Source of the DNA: Prevotella sp. E13-17
GTDB lineage: Bacteria > Bacteroidota > Bacteroidia > Bacteroidales > Bacteroidaceae
Direction: 5' to 3'
Length of the DNA: 64,000 nt
Assembly: GCF_022024035.1 (NCBI RefSeq)
Contig: NZ_CP091787.1
Coordinates: 1,302,001-1,366,000 of the forward strand
A model generated the notes under the pieces. That model worked only from the letters and a program-made list of their open reading frames with translations, did no database searches and was not told where the DNA came from. The translations under genes were made by a program, and so were the position numbers. The stretch's first letter is position 1; each line of letters starts with the position of its first letter. Positions 45,155-52,925 of this stretch are shown piece after piece.

Positions 45155-45613
45155 ATGAACAAGGTGATGTTGATAGGCAATGTGGGCCGTGATCCTGAGG
45201 TACGCTATGTTGATCAGGGACAGGCTGTGGCACGTTTGACATTGGCAACCACCGAACGTGGCTATACGTTGCAGAATGGAACTCAGGTGCCCGAGCGCAC
45301 AGAGTGGCACAATGTGATTCTTTGGCGCAAGTTGGCTGAGGTTGTAGAGCACTATGTTCATAAAGGTGACAAGCTATATATTGAAGGTCGCATACACTAT
45401 GCCTCTTACGATGATAAACAGGGCAAACGTCAATACTACACAGAGATATGGGCTGACAATATGGAAATGCTAACGCCTAGGCAGGCTTCTTCAGCCCATG
45501 GAGTTGCAGCTGCTTCTGTTACGGGTTCTTCTTTTTCCACTGTGAATGCTAATGCAGGGCAGGGGCAAACTGCGATAGAAACAGAAACGAAGGACGAGCC
45601 GTTGCCTTTTTAA
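45155..45613 (+). CDS. ssb: Single-stranded DNA-binding protein
   Basis: A 152-residue SSB. The OB fold spans about residues 1-105 (MNKVMLIGNVGRDPEVRYVD, TEWHNVILWRKLAE). A Gly/Ala/Thr/Gln linker leads to the acidic tip KDEPLPF that recruits partner proteins. 9 bp before gldE. Confidence 0.95.
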   Translation: MNKVMLIGNVGRDPEVRYVDQGQAVARLTLATTERGYTLQNGTQVPERTEWHNVILWRKLAEVVEHYVHKGDKLYIEGRIHYASYDDKQGKRQYYTEIWADNMEMLTPRQASSAHGVAAASVTGSSFSTVNANAGQGQTAIETETKDEPLPF

Positions 45614-45622
45614 TTATCTAAA

Positions 45623-46945
45623 ATGGACTATCTCCAAGATATACTTCATGAAGTTCATCTGAATCCAATTGGATTTGGAGCTTTTCTTTCAGCCTTTTTA
45701 GCTTGCGTCTTATTAATCTTATCGGGCTTCGCTTCCGGATCTGAAATAGCTTTCTTTTCGCTGTCTCCAACAGACCTCAGCGAGTTGGACGAGGAAAAGA
45801 ATAAGTTAGATAAGAAAATTGCTTTTCTCCGAGTAGATTCTGAGCGTACACTTGCCACTATACTGATAACCAACAATTTGGTGAATGTTACAATCATCAT
45901 GCTTTGTAACTTCTTCTTTGCCTCTGTCGTAGATTTTGGCAATGCCGTATGGCTCGAATTTCTGGTTATCACCGTCTTACTGACCTTTCTTCTCTTACTC
46001 TTTGGCGAGATTATGCCAAAGGTGTATTGCTCTCAGCATGCTCTTGCTGTCTGTCGTATGTTTGCGCCCTTTATTATGGTGCTTCGCAAGGTGTTCTATC
46101 CTTTGTCTAGCATATTGATACGCACTGGAGTGCTGGCCGAAAAGGTGGTGCAGAAGGAGAACCGTATTCTGAGCGTTGATGATTTGGAACAAGCCTTGGA
46201 ACTCACCGACAAGGAAGACTTGAAGGAAGAGAAGAATATGTTGGAAGGTATCGTGCGCTTTGGCGATGAGACGGCCAAGGAAGTAATGACAAGTCGTCAG
46301 GACATTGTGGACTTGAATTTTCGATCTACGTTTCCGGAGGTTATCAAGTGTATTGTAGAGAACAACTATTCGCGTATTCCTGTTTATCAAGATTCTGTTG
46401 ATAATATACGTGGCATTTTGTATATCAAGGATCTTCTGCCTCATATAGGCAAACCTTCAACGTTTCGTTGGCAGTCACTGATACGTCCTCCGTATTTTGT
46501 GCCTGAGACAAAGAAGATAGATGATTTGCTTCGCGATTTTCAAGAGAACAAGGTGCACATAGCTATTGTAGTTGATGAGTTTGGCGGCACCAGTGGTCTT
46601 ATTACATTAGAAGATGTGCTTGAAGAGATTGTTGGTGAGATCAACGATGAATACGACGACGAAGAGAAAAGTTACGTTCGCGTTAATGCTAACACCTATG
46701 TGTTTGAGGGCAAGACACTTCTGACTGATTTCTATCGAATACTTGACCTCGATGACAATGTGTTTGAAGATGTTGAGGGGGATGCCGATACCCTGGCAGG
46801 TTTGATGCTTGAGTTGAAGGGTGATATTCCCAGCGAGCATGAACGTTTAGACTATAAGAACTTCAAGTTTGAGATTGTTGAACTTGATGGTCATCGTATA
46901 TCCAAGATTAAGGTGATTGTTTGCAAAGACAATGTCGCTGATTGA
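45623..46945 (+). CDS. gldE: GldE-type CNNM/CorC membrane protein
   Basis: A 440-residue hemolysin-C/CNNM-like protein: a short N-terminal extension, a DUF21 region with three to four helices (about residues 20-160), two CBS domains (about 215-335, VMTSRQDIV and FGGTSGLITLEDVLEEIVGE) and a C-terminal CorC domain. In gliding Bacteroidetes GldE is linked to motility; here, as in many non-gliding Bacteroidales, it sits between ssb and a PPTase. Cation or small-molecule efflux is the likely family role. Confidence 0.9.
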   Translation: MDYLQDILHEVHLNPIGFGAFLSAFLACVLLILSGFASGSEIAFFSLSPTDLSELDEEKNKLDKKIAFLRVDSERTLATILITNNLVNVTIIMLCNFFFASVVDFGNAVWLEFLVITVLLTFLLLLFGEIMPKVYCSQHALAVCRMFAPFIMVLRKVFYPLSSILIRTGVLAEKVVQKENRILSVDDLEQALELTDKEDLKEEKNMLEGIVRFGDETAKEVMTSRQDIVDLNFRSTFPEVIKCIVENNYSRIPVYQDSVDNIRGILYIKDLLPHIGKPSTFRWQSLIRPPYFVPETKKIDDLLRDFQENKVHIAIVVDEFGGTSGLITLEDVLEEIVGEINDEYDDEEKSYVRVNANTYVFEGKTLLTDFYRILDLDDNVFEDVEGDADTLAGLMLELKGDIPSEHERLDYKNFKFEIVELDGHRISKIKVIVCKDNVAD

Positions 46946-47465
46946 AATCCGTCAACTGTCTGCTCATGTCCGTTTGGGACTTTGGCGCATAGACGAGCCC
47001 TTCGAAGGTAGTGCTCGCGAAAGAGAACGTGATGCCGTGCATCGGTTGTTGCATGCCATGACGGGCGATAACTCATTATGTATAGGTCATGAGTGCAGTG
47101 GAAAACCTATACTTACAGGGTGGCATGTCAGTGTCAGTCATACGCGTGGTTTTGCTTCCCTCATTCTTTCAGACTGCAGCGAGGTGGCTGTGGATATAGA
47201 GTATCTGTCTGATAGAGTGGGGCGTATTGCTAAGAAGTTTATTCGTGATGACGAACCAGTAGCAACTGTTGAGGAGATGTTGTTGCTATGGTCGGCAAAA
47301 GAGACACTCTATAAACTTCATTCTTCTGCCCATTTGCAATATTTTGATATGCGATTGCTCGGAATGAGTGAATCTATTATTCAACTTGAAGATATGAAGA
47401 ATAACGAAATTGTAGAGATACACTTTGAGCGATCTGACGACTTTGTTTTAACTTATTCCTTTTAA
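46932..47465 (+). CDS. 4'-phosphopantetheinyl transferase superfamily protein
   Basis: About 177 residues. Motifs of Sfp-type transferases are visible: HVSVSHTRGFASL, VAVDIEYL (Mg-binding Asp) and WSAKETLYK. It attaches the pantetheine arm of CoA to a carrier protein. It is shorter than Sfp, and the N-terminal pseudo-subunit is divergent. ATG 46932 overlaps the gldE stop by 14 nt. The stop overlaps that of the convergent clostripain-like gene by 4 nt. Confidence 0.87.
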   Translation: MSLIEIRQLSAHVRLGLWRIDEPFEGSARERERDAVHRLLHAMTGDNSLCIGHECSGKPILTGWHVSVSHTRGFASLILSDCSEVAVDIEYLSDRVGRIAKKFIRDDEPVATVEEMLLLWSAKETLYKLHSSAHLQYFDMRLLGMSESIIQLEDMKNNEIVEIHFERSDDFVLTYSF

Positions 47466-48709
47466 TCTTCTACAGAATTTAATCCACAGGCATAGTACCA
47501 CTTATAGTTTTTGATATAGTCAGCACAAACACGATAGAAGTTAGTGCTTGTGCGTTGTTGTGGTATATACATGCTTACCCCACCATAACGCTCGTCTGAT
47601 AATCTGTCAAAGATGCTGATAGGTAAAGAAACAGTTTGCCATTTACCGTAAACACGATAGACAACCGCATTGTCGAAGGCTTTTTTCCATATGTTGTAGT
47701 CTTCGGGTGTAGCCTTATGAAGAAAGAAGTCGTTGATGTCGTAGAAAGTATCAATTAATCTAGTCTCTGGCATATACTCGTACATACCGTAATATAGCAG
47801 TCCGTTCAGATTTGGGTTGTTGCTCAGATTGATGTCTTTTATGATCTGTCTGGTTGCACTGGCAAGTGGTTGTAGTTCTGAGGTTTTAACCACAGATAGC
47901 GCCACTCGTGCCTCATATGTTTCCGAATTGGAGGCCTTTGTGCTGATGGTTTGATCGAAGTATCTGTCCACGATGTCCTTATAGAATGTTGGTGTTGTGC
48001 CAAACATTGCTGGTGTTAATTTGTCGTATGGTGCCCCGACTCCAGGGATTTCTGCAGGCGAGCCAATGATATAGTCGGCCACATCTCTCAACTCGTAGGC
48101 ACACTCTATACATTGAGCGTAGCAGCAGTCGTTAAGAATGAAGCGCAACTTATGATTCCATTTCTGCAGTACGTTAGCCAGTGTCGGTATATTAATCCAT
48201 TGTCCGAAGTCCGACATGGCATTGTTTCCGTTGTCTATGCCGTATGCTCGTCTGCTGCTTGTGATAGAGTCTTCTTTAAGCCATCCGCTGCCGTGCCCCC
48301 ACAACACGAGTCCATACTCGTTGGCTGGATAATAATGTGATACATAGTTCAGCACATTGCTTATCGTGCGAGGATTAGAAGACAGCCAGTCATCGTCAAA
48401 GTTGAAGCGGTCTGTCAACTCACCGTTTTTGATCCTTGCCATATAGGGTTTGTTTTTTGTGCTGGCATTGTCAACATACACCACCAGTGCCTGGCTATCG
48501 CTGAGCTCCTTGGAGCCCACGCACATCTCTTGCAGTTCGTCGTTGATAAATGTGCTGAGTCTGTTTTCGCCCGAGATATAAACCAATACGGTGCGTTGAT
48601 ACTCTCGCTTGGGGGCAGGCGAGTCATCCTTATCATCATTGTTGTCACAGGCTGTCAATGTGCATAGCGCTATCAAACAGATGAAATATCGAAAAAAATG
48701 TTTTCTCAT
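47462..48709 (-). CDS. Clostripain-family (C11) cysteine peptidase lipoprotein
   Basis: A 415-residue protein with a lipoprotein signal ending LTAC (Cys 21) and an acidic Asp/Asn-rich linker. The C11 catalytic His lies in LVLWGHGSGW and the Cys in FILNDCCYAQC; SPAEIPGVGAPYD follows. C11 enzymes cleave after Arg or Lys and often self-process. Surface anchoring suggests a role in degrading external proteins. A -7 box TATTTTTG lies at 48740-48733 on the minus strand. Confidence 0.9.
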   Translation of the reverse strand: MRKHFFRYFICLIALCTLTACDNNDDKDDSPAPKREYQRTVLVYISGENRLSTFINDELQEMCVGSKELSDSQALVVYVDNASTKNKPYMARIKNGELTDRFNFDDDWLSSNPRTISNVLNYVSHYYPANEYGLVLWGHGSGWLKEDSITSSRRAYGIDNGNNAMSDFGQWINIPTLANVLQKWNHKLRFILNDCCYAQCIECAYELRDVADYIIGSPAEIPGVGAPYDKLTPAMFGTTPTFYKDIVDRYFDQTISTKASNSETYEARVALSVVKTSELQPLASATRQIIKDINLSNNPNLNGLLYYGMYEYMPETRLIDTFYDINDFFLHKATPEDYNIWKKAFDNAVVYRVYGKWQTVSLPISIFDRLSDERYGGVSMYIPQQRTSTNFYRVCADYIKNYKWYYACGLNSVED

Positions 48710-48796
48710 TTCAGTATTTATTCTCTCATTTGCAAAAATACATTATTTTTCGCACATATCTTATGTATTTCGTGAAAAAAGCAGTATTTTTGTATC

Positions 48797-49600
48797 ATGA
48801 TTAAGTTAAATCAGCGAATTACAATTTGTTTAACGATGTTACTTGCGTTGTTGGTGGTCATGCCAACCGATGCCGCTGTACGCCGCCACCGCAAGAAAGC
48901 ACGTACTCACCGTGTAGTCAGGAAACGCAGAGTCGTGCGTCGTGTTGTGTCGCCTACGATACACGAAAACCCACTTCTTTGTTGCGAGGATACTTGCAGT
49001 CACATTCATGGCATCGACCTGAGTCATTATCAGGGCGAGGTGTTTTGGAATACCATTGGTGAGCATAGCAAGATGGCGTATGTCTATCTGAAAGCTTCCG
49101 AGGGGTCGGAGAATGTTGACCCTCTCTATGAGCGCAATATCGAGTTGGCTCATCGTCATGGGCTGAAGGTGGGGTCTTATCACTTTTTCCGTCCAGCCGC
49201 TGATATACAGACGCAGCTTGACAATTTCAAGGCCCAGTGTCTTCCTGGCGAACAAGACCTTATACCGATGCTAGATGTAGAAACCGATGGTCGCCTGTCA
49301 TCTGAGGAGTTTTGCGATTCGCTGCTCAAGATGTTGTCGTTGATGGAAAAGGCTTACCATCAGAAGCCATTGGTTTACACCTATCGCAACTTCTACAACA
49401 AGCATCTCCAGGGCAAGATTGACGATTATCAATTGATGGTGGCTATGTATGCCGACGAAGAACCTGTGCTTGAGGATGGGCGCGACTACACTTTGTGGCA
49501 GTATTCCTGTCGTGGTCGAATCATGGGCATCACCGGGTTGGTGGATAAGAGCCGCTTCATGGGCAACCACGAGTTGCGCGACATTCGATACCGTCATTAA
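48797..49600 (+). CDS. GH25 lysozyme (muramidase)
   Basis: A 267-residue exported enzyme: signal peptide (about 1-26), a strongly basic Arg/His/Lys segment (about 28-53, HRKKARTHRVVRKRRVVRRV), then the GH25 barrel with HGIDLSHYQG (catalytic Asp region), YVYLKASEG and IPMLDVETDG (Asp/Glu pair). It cleaves the MurNAc-GlcNAc bond of peptidoglycan. The -7 box TATTTTTG at 48785-48792 ends only 4 nt before ATG 48797, so the message may be nearly leaderless. Confidence 0.92.
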   Translation: MIKLNQRITICLTMLLALLVVMPTDAAVRRHRKKARTHRVVRKRRVVRRVVSPTIHENPLLCCEDTCSHIHGIDLSHYQGEVFWNTIGEHSKMAYVYLKASEGSENVDPLYERNIELAHRHGLKVGSYHFFRPAADIQTQLDNFKAQCLPGEQDLIPMLDVETDGRLSSEEFCDSLLKMLSLMEKAYHQKPLVYTYRNFYNKHLQGKIDDYQLMVAMYADEEPVLEDGRDYTLWQYSCRGRIMGITGLVDKSRFMGNHELRDIRYRH

Positions 49601-49624
49601 GCATAAGAGTAATAAGAAAAAATG

Positions 49625-49657
49625 AGAGAGAGGATACTCGCGTGTCCTCTCTCTTTC
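49625..49657. terminator. Terminator between convergent GH25 and ilvC
   Basis: A 10-bp perfect stem AGAGAGAGGA / TCCTCTCTCT with a 10-nt loop and a short T-rich tail. Confidence 0.8.
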
Positions 49658-49684
49658 TATTGTTATGATCGCTTTTGTGTTGTA

Positions 49685-50734
49685 TTATATATCTTGATTC
49701 TCAGGACGCAACTTGCGTACGGTCTCGCCTGCACGCCACATCTCCTGATTGCGCATAGCTTCCAATTCCTTCTCCAGTCCTGCACGATAGTCGGGCTTTG
49801 AGTTGGCGTCGATGGTAATCTGTGCTTCGTTGCCAGTCTTTACTGAGTAATACAGCCACTCCATCACGGGCTTTATAGCATCGTGGAAGCGTGGAGCCCA
49901 ATCCAAAGCACCGCGCTGGGCTGTGGTAGAGCAGTTCGCATACATCCAGTCCATACCTCTTTCGCCAAACAGCGGACCCAGACTCTGTGTCAGCTCCTCA
50001 ACAGTCTCGTTGAAGGCTTCAGAAGGAGTGTGTCCATTCTCGCGCAATACCTCATATTGTGCCAGCAGCAGTCCCTGGATTGCACCCATCAGCGAACCGC
50101 GTTCGCCAGTAAGGTCTGAGGTGGCCTCACGCTGGAATGTCGTTTCAAACAGATAGCCTGCACCGATACCGATACCGAAAGCCAGTGTTTTCTCCTTAGC
50201 CTTGCCTGATGCATCCTGATAAACGGCATAAGAGCAGTTCAGTCCGCGACCTTCGCAGAACATGGTGCGCAGCGATGTGCCCGAACCCTTTGGAGCAACC
50301 ATAATCACGTCAACATCCTTGGGGGGTACTACGCCTGTGCGATCGCTCCAGTTAATGGCGAAGCCGTGGCTGTAGTAAAGTGTCTTGCCGGGCTTCAAAT
50401 ATTGCTTGATGGTGGGCCACTGTTGTATCTGTCCAGCATCGCTCAGGAGCATGCACAGAATGGTGCCTTTCTCGGCAGCCTCTTCGATAGAGAACAGCGT
50501 CTTACCAGGCACCCATCCGTCGGCCACGGCCTTGTCGTAGGTCTTTCCCTGACGCTGGCCCACGATGACGTTGAATCCATTGTCACGCAGGTTGCAAGCC
50601 TGTCCGGGGCCCTGCACGCCATATCCAATAACGGCGATTACTTCATCCTTCAATACTTCACGTGCTTTCTCAAGAGAGAACTCCTTGCTGGTGACAACAG
50701 TTTCGATAACGCCACCAAAATTCATTTCTGCCAT
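49685..50734 (-). CDS. ilvC: Ketol-acid reductoisomerase
   Basis: A 349-residue enzyme of branched-chain amino-acid synthesis. The Rossmann motif is GYGVQGPGQACNLRDNG, with the variant GPGQ in place of the usual GHAQ. The C-terminal knotted domain carries the metal-binding Asp/Glu (LTGERGSLMGAIQGLLLAQYE). Two terminal segments are typical of the Bacteroidetes subtype. The first ATG (50734) gives MAEMNFGG. The gene stands alone; a promoter box and hairpin-rich leader lie upstream. Confidence 0.95.
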   Translation of the reverse strand: MAEMNFGGVIETVVTSKEFSLEKAREVLKDEVIAVIGYGVQGPGQACNLRDNGFNVIVGQRQGKTYDKAVADGWVPGKTLFSIEEAAEKGTILCMLLSDAGQIQQWPTIKQYLKPGKTLYYSHGFAINWSDRTGVVPPKDVDVIMVAPKGSGTSLRTMFCEGRGLNCSYAVYQDASGKAKEKTLAFGIGIGAGYLFETTFQREATSDLTGERGSLMGAIQGLLLAQYEVLRENGHTPSEAFNETVEELTQSLGPLFGERGMDWMYANCSTTAQRGALDWAPRFHDAIKPVMEWLYYSVKTGNEAQITIDANSKPDYRAGLEKELEAMRNQEMWRAGETVRKLRPENQDI

Positions 50735-50878
50735 AATTTCTAATTATGTTTAATGTGTTATACATGTCCCTTTGCACTATGCCAGCCCTAACCCGAGAGC
50801 CGTCGTTTTGTCAGCACAATCGGCATCTTCCCGAGATGCCAACGAGGGGTTAACTTATAAATCGACTGCAAAAGTAGT
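50735..50878 (-). promoter_or_regulatory. ilvC leader with promoter box and hairpin
   Basis: On the minus strand TACTTTTG (50878-50871) is a good -7 box, putting the start near 50865 and giving a leader of about 130 nt. A hairpin GGCATCT / AGATGCC occupies 50840-50822. A 12-codon frame (50826-50788, MPIVLTKRRLSG) contains one each of Ile, Val and Leu codons in a row. No U-rich terminator follows, so attenuation is only suggested. Confidence 0.5.
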
Positions 50879-50934
50879 AAAAAAACTACGAACTCGCAAG
50901 TATTTTGTGTGTTAATTTGTGAAATTGTTATTTT

Positions 50935-50985
50935 TTAAACCACATTCTGCGGCTGACCATCAATGAATGCGCGGACGTTGCTGAT
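50935..50985 (-). pseudogene. 3' relic of a D-2-hydroxyacid dehydrogenase gene
   Basis: The minus strand encodes ISNVRAFIDGQPQNVV followed by a stop. It closely matches the last residues of the intact dehydrogenase at 52926-53876 (TDNVRAFVEGHPQNVV). Only about 16 codons survive; upstream of them the sequence becomes AT-rich and then the toxin promoter begins. It looks like the tail of a lost or duplicated paralogue, truncated where the toxin-antitoxin module now sits. Confidence 0.7.
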
Positions 50986-51048
50986 ACAGATTATATATAT
51001 TTTTTTTAAAAGTTGCCTGATATGAAAACTTTTTGTATCTTTGCCACC

Positions 51049-51385
51049 ATGAAATCTGAAAGAATTATATCTGCATACAAATCGTATTTCAGAGACTTCA
51101 TCCTGTCGCATCTCTGATGCAGAAGCCCGCAAGGTGTTCTATGTCATTGATATGCTAAAGACACAGGAGCGAGTTAGTGCCAAGTTCGTAAAGTATCTGC
51201 GTGATGAGATCTACGAACTTCGTGCAGAACATGCTGGCAATATATTCCGCGTGTTTTTCATTTTTGACGATGGTAATGTGGTAATACTCTTCAATGGCTT
51301 TCAGAAAAAGACACAGAAGACTCCAGAAAAGGAGATTAACAAGGCAATACAATTAAAAAAAGAATATTATGCAGGAAAGAAATGA
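51049..51385 (+). pseudogene. HigB/RelE-like toxin, reading frame interrupted
   Basis: A promoter (TTG 51013-51015, 20-nt spacer, TATCTTTG 51036-51043) leads straight to ATG 51049, which encodes MKSERIISAYKSYFRDFILS and then stops at TGA 51115-51117. The rest of a RelE/HigB-type toxin continues one frame over from 51116 (DAEARKVFYVIDMLKTQERV ... FNGFQKKTQKTPEKEI) to 51385. Skipping one base at CTC-TGA would give about 111 residues, the normal family length. So this is either a frameshift mutation, a base-call error, or +1 frameshifting at a slow stop. A truncated product could start at ATG 51134. Confidence 0.75.
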
Positions 51386-51677
51386 CATAATGAGCGTTGA
51401 TGCTATGATGGATGAACGCTTCGGAAAGGTAGGAACCCCAGAGCGAGAAGCCTTTCGCAAGGAAGCCTATGCCTATTGTGTTGGTCAGATTATCAGTGAT
51501 GCACGCAAGCGTGAGAAAGTTACCCAGCAGGAACTCGCTAGGCGTGTAGGCACCAACAAGTCGTATATCTCACGTGTGGAGAATGGCAGCGTTGAACCTG
51601 GTGCTGGCATGTTCCTTCGCATTCTTAGTGCCCTTGGCTTGCGCTTTGAAGTGTCTCAGCCGCAGGTTCTAGGGTAA
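51369..51677 (+). CDS. HigA-like antitoxin with XRE-type HTH
   Basis: A 102-residue protein, or 95 if it starts at ATG 51390. An N-terminal region with GTPEREAFRKEAYAYCVGQI leads to a Cro/C1-type helix-turn-helix (VTQQELARRVGTNKSYISRVENG). It overlaps the toxin frame by 17 nt at the longer start. The family represses its own operon and neutralises the toxin. The antitoxin frame is intact although the toxin frame is not. Confidence 0.87.
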   Translation: MQERNDIMSVDAMMDERFGKVGTPEREAFRKEAYAYCVGQIISDARKREKVTQQELARRVGTNKSYISRVENGSVEPGAGMFLRILSALGLRFEVSQPQVLG

Positions 51678-51703
51678 ACGTCAAGGGATATCATTTCCAG
51701 ATA

Positions 51704-51748
51704 AAAATGAATATATCATCGCAAATAAAGTGCAGATATATTCATTTT
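51704..51748. repeat. GAATATATC palindrome, copy 1
   Basis: AAAATGAATATATC / GATATATTCATTTT (14-bp arms, 17-nt centre). The same element with nearly the same centre recurs at 52833-52877, and half of it at 57610-57631. Confidence 0.85.
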
Positions 51749-51752
51749 AGAA

Positions 51753-51793
51753 AAGCAGCGCATCTGATTAGAAGCGCTGCTTAGTTTGTTTTG
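51753..51793 (+). terminator. Rho-independent terminator of the toxin-antitoxin unit
   Basis: AAGCAGCGC / GCGCTGCTT stem followed by AGTTTGTTTTG. Confidence 0.75.
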
Positions 51794-51865
51794 TTTCACT
51801 ATTCATTATGAATATGAAGCATACTTATTTTGACGTCATACCGCAATGAGATAGTTTGTCTTTTT

Positions 51866-52360
51866 TTATTCGACAGTTATGATGGTGTTAGCTGCCACAT
51901 TGGCTTGTATCTCATAGCCTGCAGGAATTTCAGCTTTTGAGCCGCAGATAAAGCAAGCAGGCCATACAACAAACGTAAATAGTAATACTGAAAGCGCAGT
52001 ACGGTTTTTGCCAGTTACGTAGACATCACCATTGGTCAAAGGTATCATTTCGCCATTAGGACCAAACATCTCTGAGATTTTTATACCAAGACGACCTTTG
52101 GTTCCCCACCAAGATGATTTCTTAGCTTCGTAAACCGTTCCGTTGACAGTGGTTCCATAAGGGATTGCTGTCACGCCATTAACGGTGATGTCGCGAGAAA
52201 CTCTAAATCCCACTTTCTGCCCGACTTTTACGTCTGCTGCTTTAGTGTAATTAATTACTTGCAACGGCACAAGTGTTCCTGCTTTTACCGTTACCTCTTT
52301 CTGTGCGAATGTTGATAATGACATTAAGCACAGAATAAAACACATAAAATACTTCTTCAT
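51866..52360 (-). CDS. Secreted or envelope protein of unknown function
   Basis: 164 residues with a signal peptide (about 1-19, ending STFAQ). Residues about 20-115 look like a beta-rich domain (VPLQVINYTKAADVKVGQKV, AIPYGTTVNGTVYEAKKSSWW). A hydrophobic stretch follows (about 122-139, ALSVLLFTFVVWPACFICG), then a short C-terminal strand. I do not recognise the family. No clear promoter lies within 80 nt of the start; instead a structured, terminator-like RNA region precedes it (52436-52676). Confidence 0.75.
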   Translation of the reverse strand: MKKYFMCFILCLMSLSTFAQKEVTVKAGTLVPLQVINYTKAADVKVGQKVGFRVSRDITVNGVTAIPYGTTVNGTVYEAKKSSWWGTKGRLGIKISEMFGPNGEMIPLTNGDVYVTGKNRTALSVLLFTFVVWPACFICGSKAEIPAGYEIQANVAANTIITVE

Positions 52361-52435
52361 TTTTTTTTGTTGAAAAAGTTGTGCCTGTTGATACCCATAG
52401 ATGCAGGCTGATTGATTAATAGGATAAATACTACA

Positions 52436-52676
52436 AAAAGAAAAAGCGGGGTATCTGGCTTCTGCTCGTTCGCCACCTTAGGTCCTAGGAAAACCTGTAC
52501 AGTAAACGAGACAGAGTGATACCCACGCGTTTGTTATATATACAATACATCCATGAAGCGTGCGCGAGGACATGGTTAGTCCTCAGCACGCCCACGGGGA
52601 TGGTATATACCAACCCGTAGCACCAACATCTGCTAAGTCTTTGAACTGTACGTTTGAATTTCCTAGGTTCAAGGTA
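52436..52676 (-). ncRNA. Structured non-coding region (leader RNA or small RNA)
   Basis: Plus-strand coordinates of complementary pairs: GCG-GGGTATC 52446-52455 with GATACCC-A-CGC 52518-52528; CTCGTT 52465-52470 with AACGAG 52505-52510; GCGTGC-gc-GAGGAC 52558-52571 with GTCCTC-a-GCACGC 52579-52591; ACGGG 52594-52598 with CCCGT 52614-52618 enclosing TGGTATATACCA; TTGAAC 52641-52646 with GTTCAA 52667-52672. On the minus strand the closing stem is followed by TTTTTCTTTTT, so it reads as a terminator. A second GGGTATC (minus 52396-52390) could compete for GATACCC just before the gene at 51866-52360. No known RNA class was recognised. Confidence 0.6.
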
Positions 52677-52877
52677 GCCAAAAACAAAGCGTCAGCGACG
52701 CATTTTCCAAAATGTAGTGCTTCCTCTTTGTTGCCGCTCCAACGATATCAATTGTTGGCTCGACATGAGTTAGCTGTTGCAAAGATAAATAAAATAATTG
52801 TTATTCCTTAGCTTTTGGATGAATATTTTAAAAAAATGAATATATCATCGCAAATAAATTGCTGATATATTCATTTT
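52677..52877. repeat. Dispersed repeat copy 1 (about 179 bp) plus palindrome copy 2
   Basis: 52677-52855 matches 57453-57631 over about 179 bp with few differences. On the minus strand it reads: GAATATATC palindrome (52833-52877), -7 box TATCTTTG (52787-52780), about 80 nt with a CCAAC / GTTGG hairpin, then GCGTC-GCT-GACGC followed by TTTGTTTTT, ending near 52679. That layout is a promoter, a short RNA of about 98 nt, and a terminator. Confidence 0.75.
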
Positions 52878-52925
52878 TTTATGCTTATGGACTGCGGTGA
52901 TTACTGCAATAATGAAGTCATATTC

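Noticed and set aside
52436..52676. tmRNA, RNase P RNA or SRP RNA
   Set aside because: I looked for the tag frame and Ala-acceptor ends of tmRNA, the GAGGAAAGTCC core of RNase P and the SRP GGAA loop motifs and did not find them, so the region is left unclassified.
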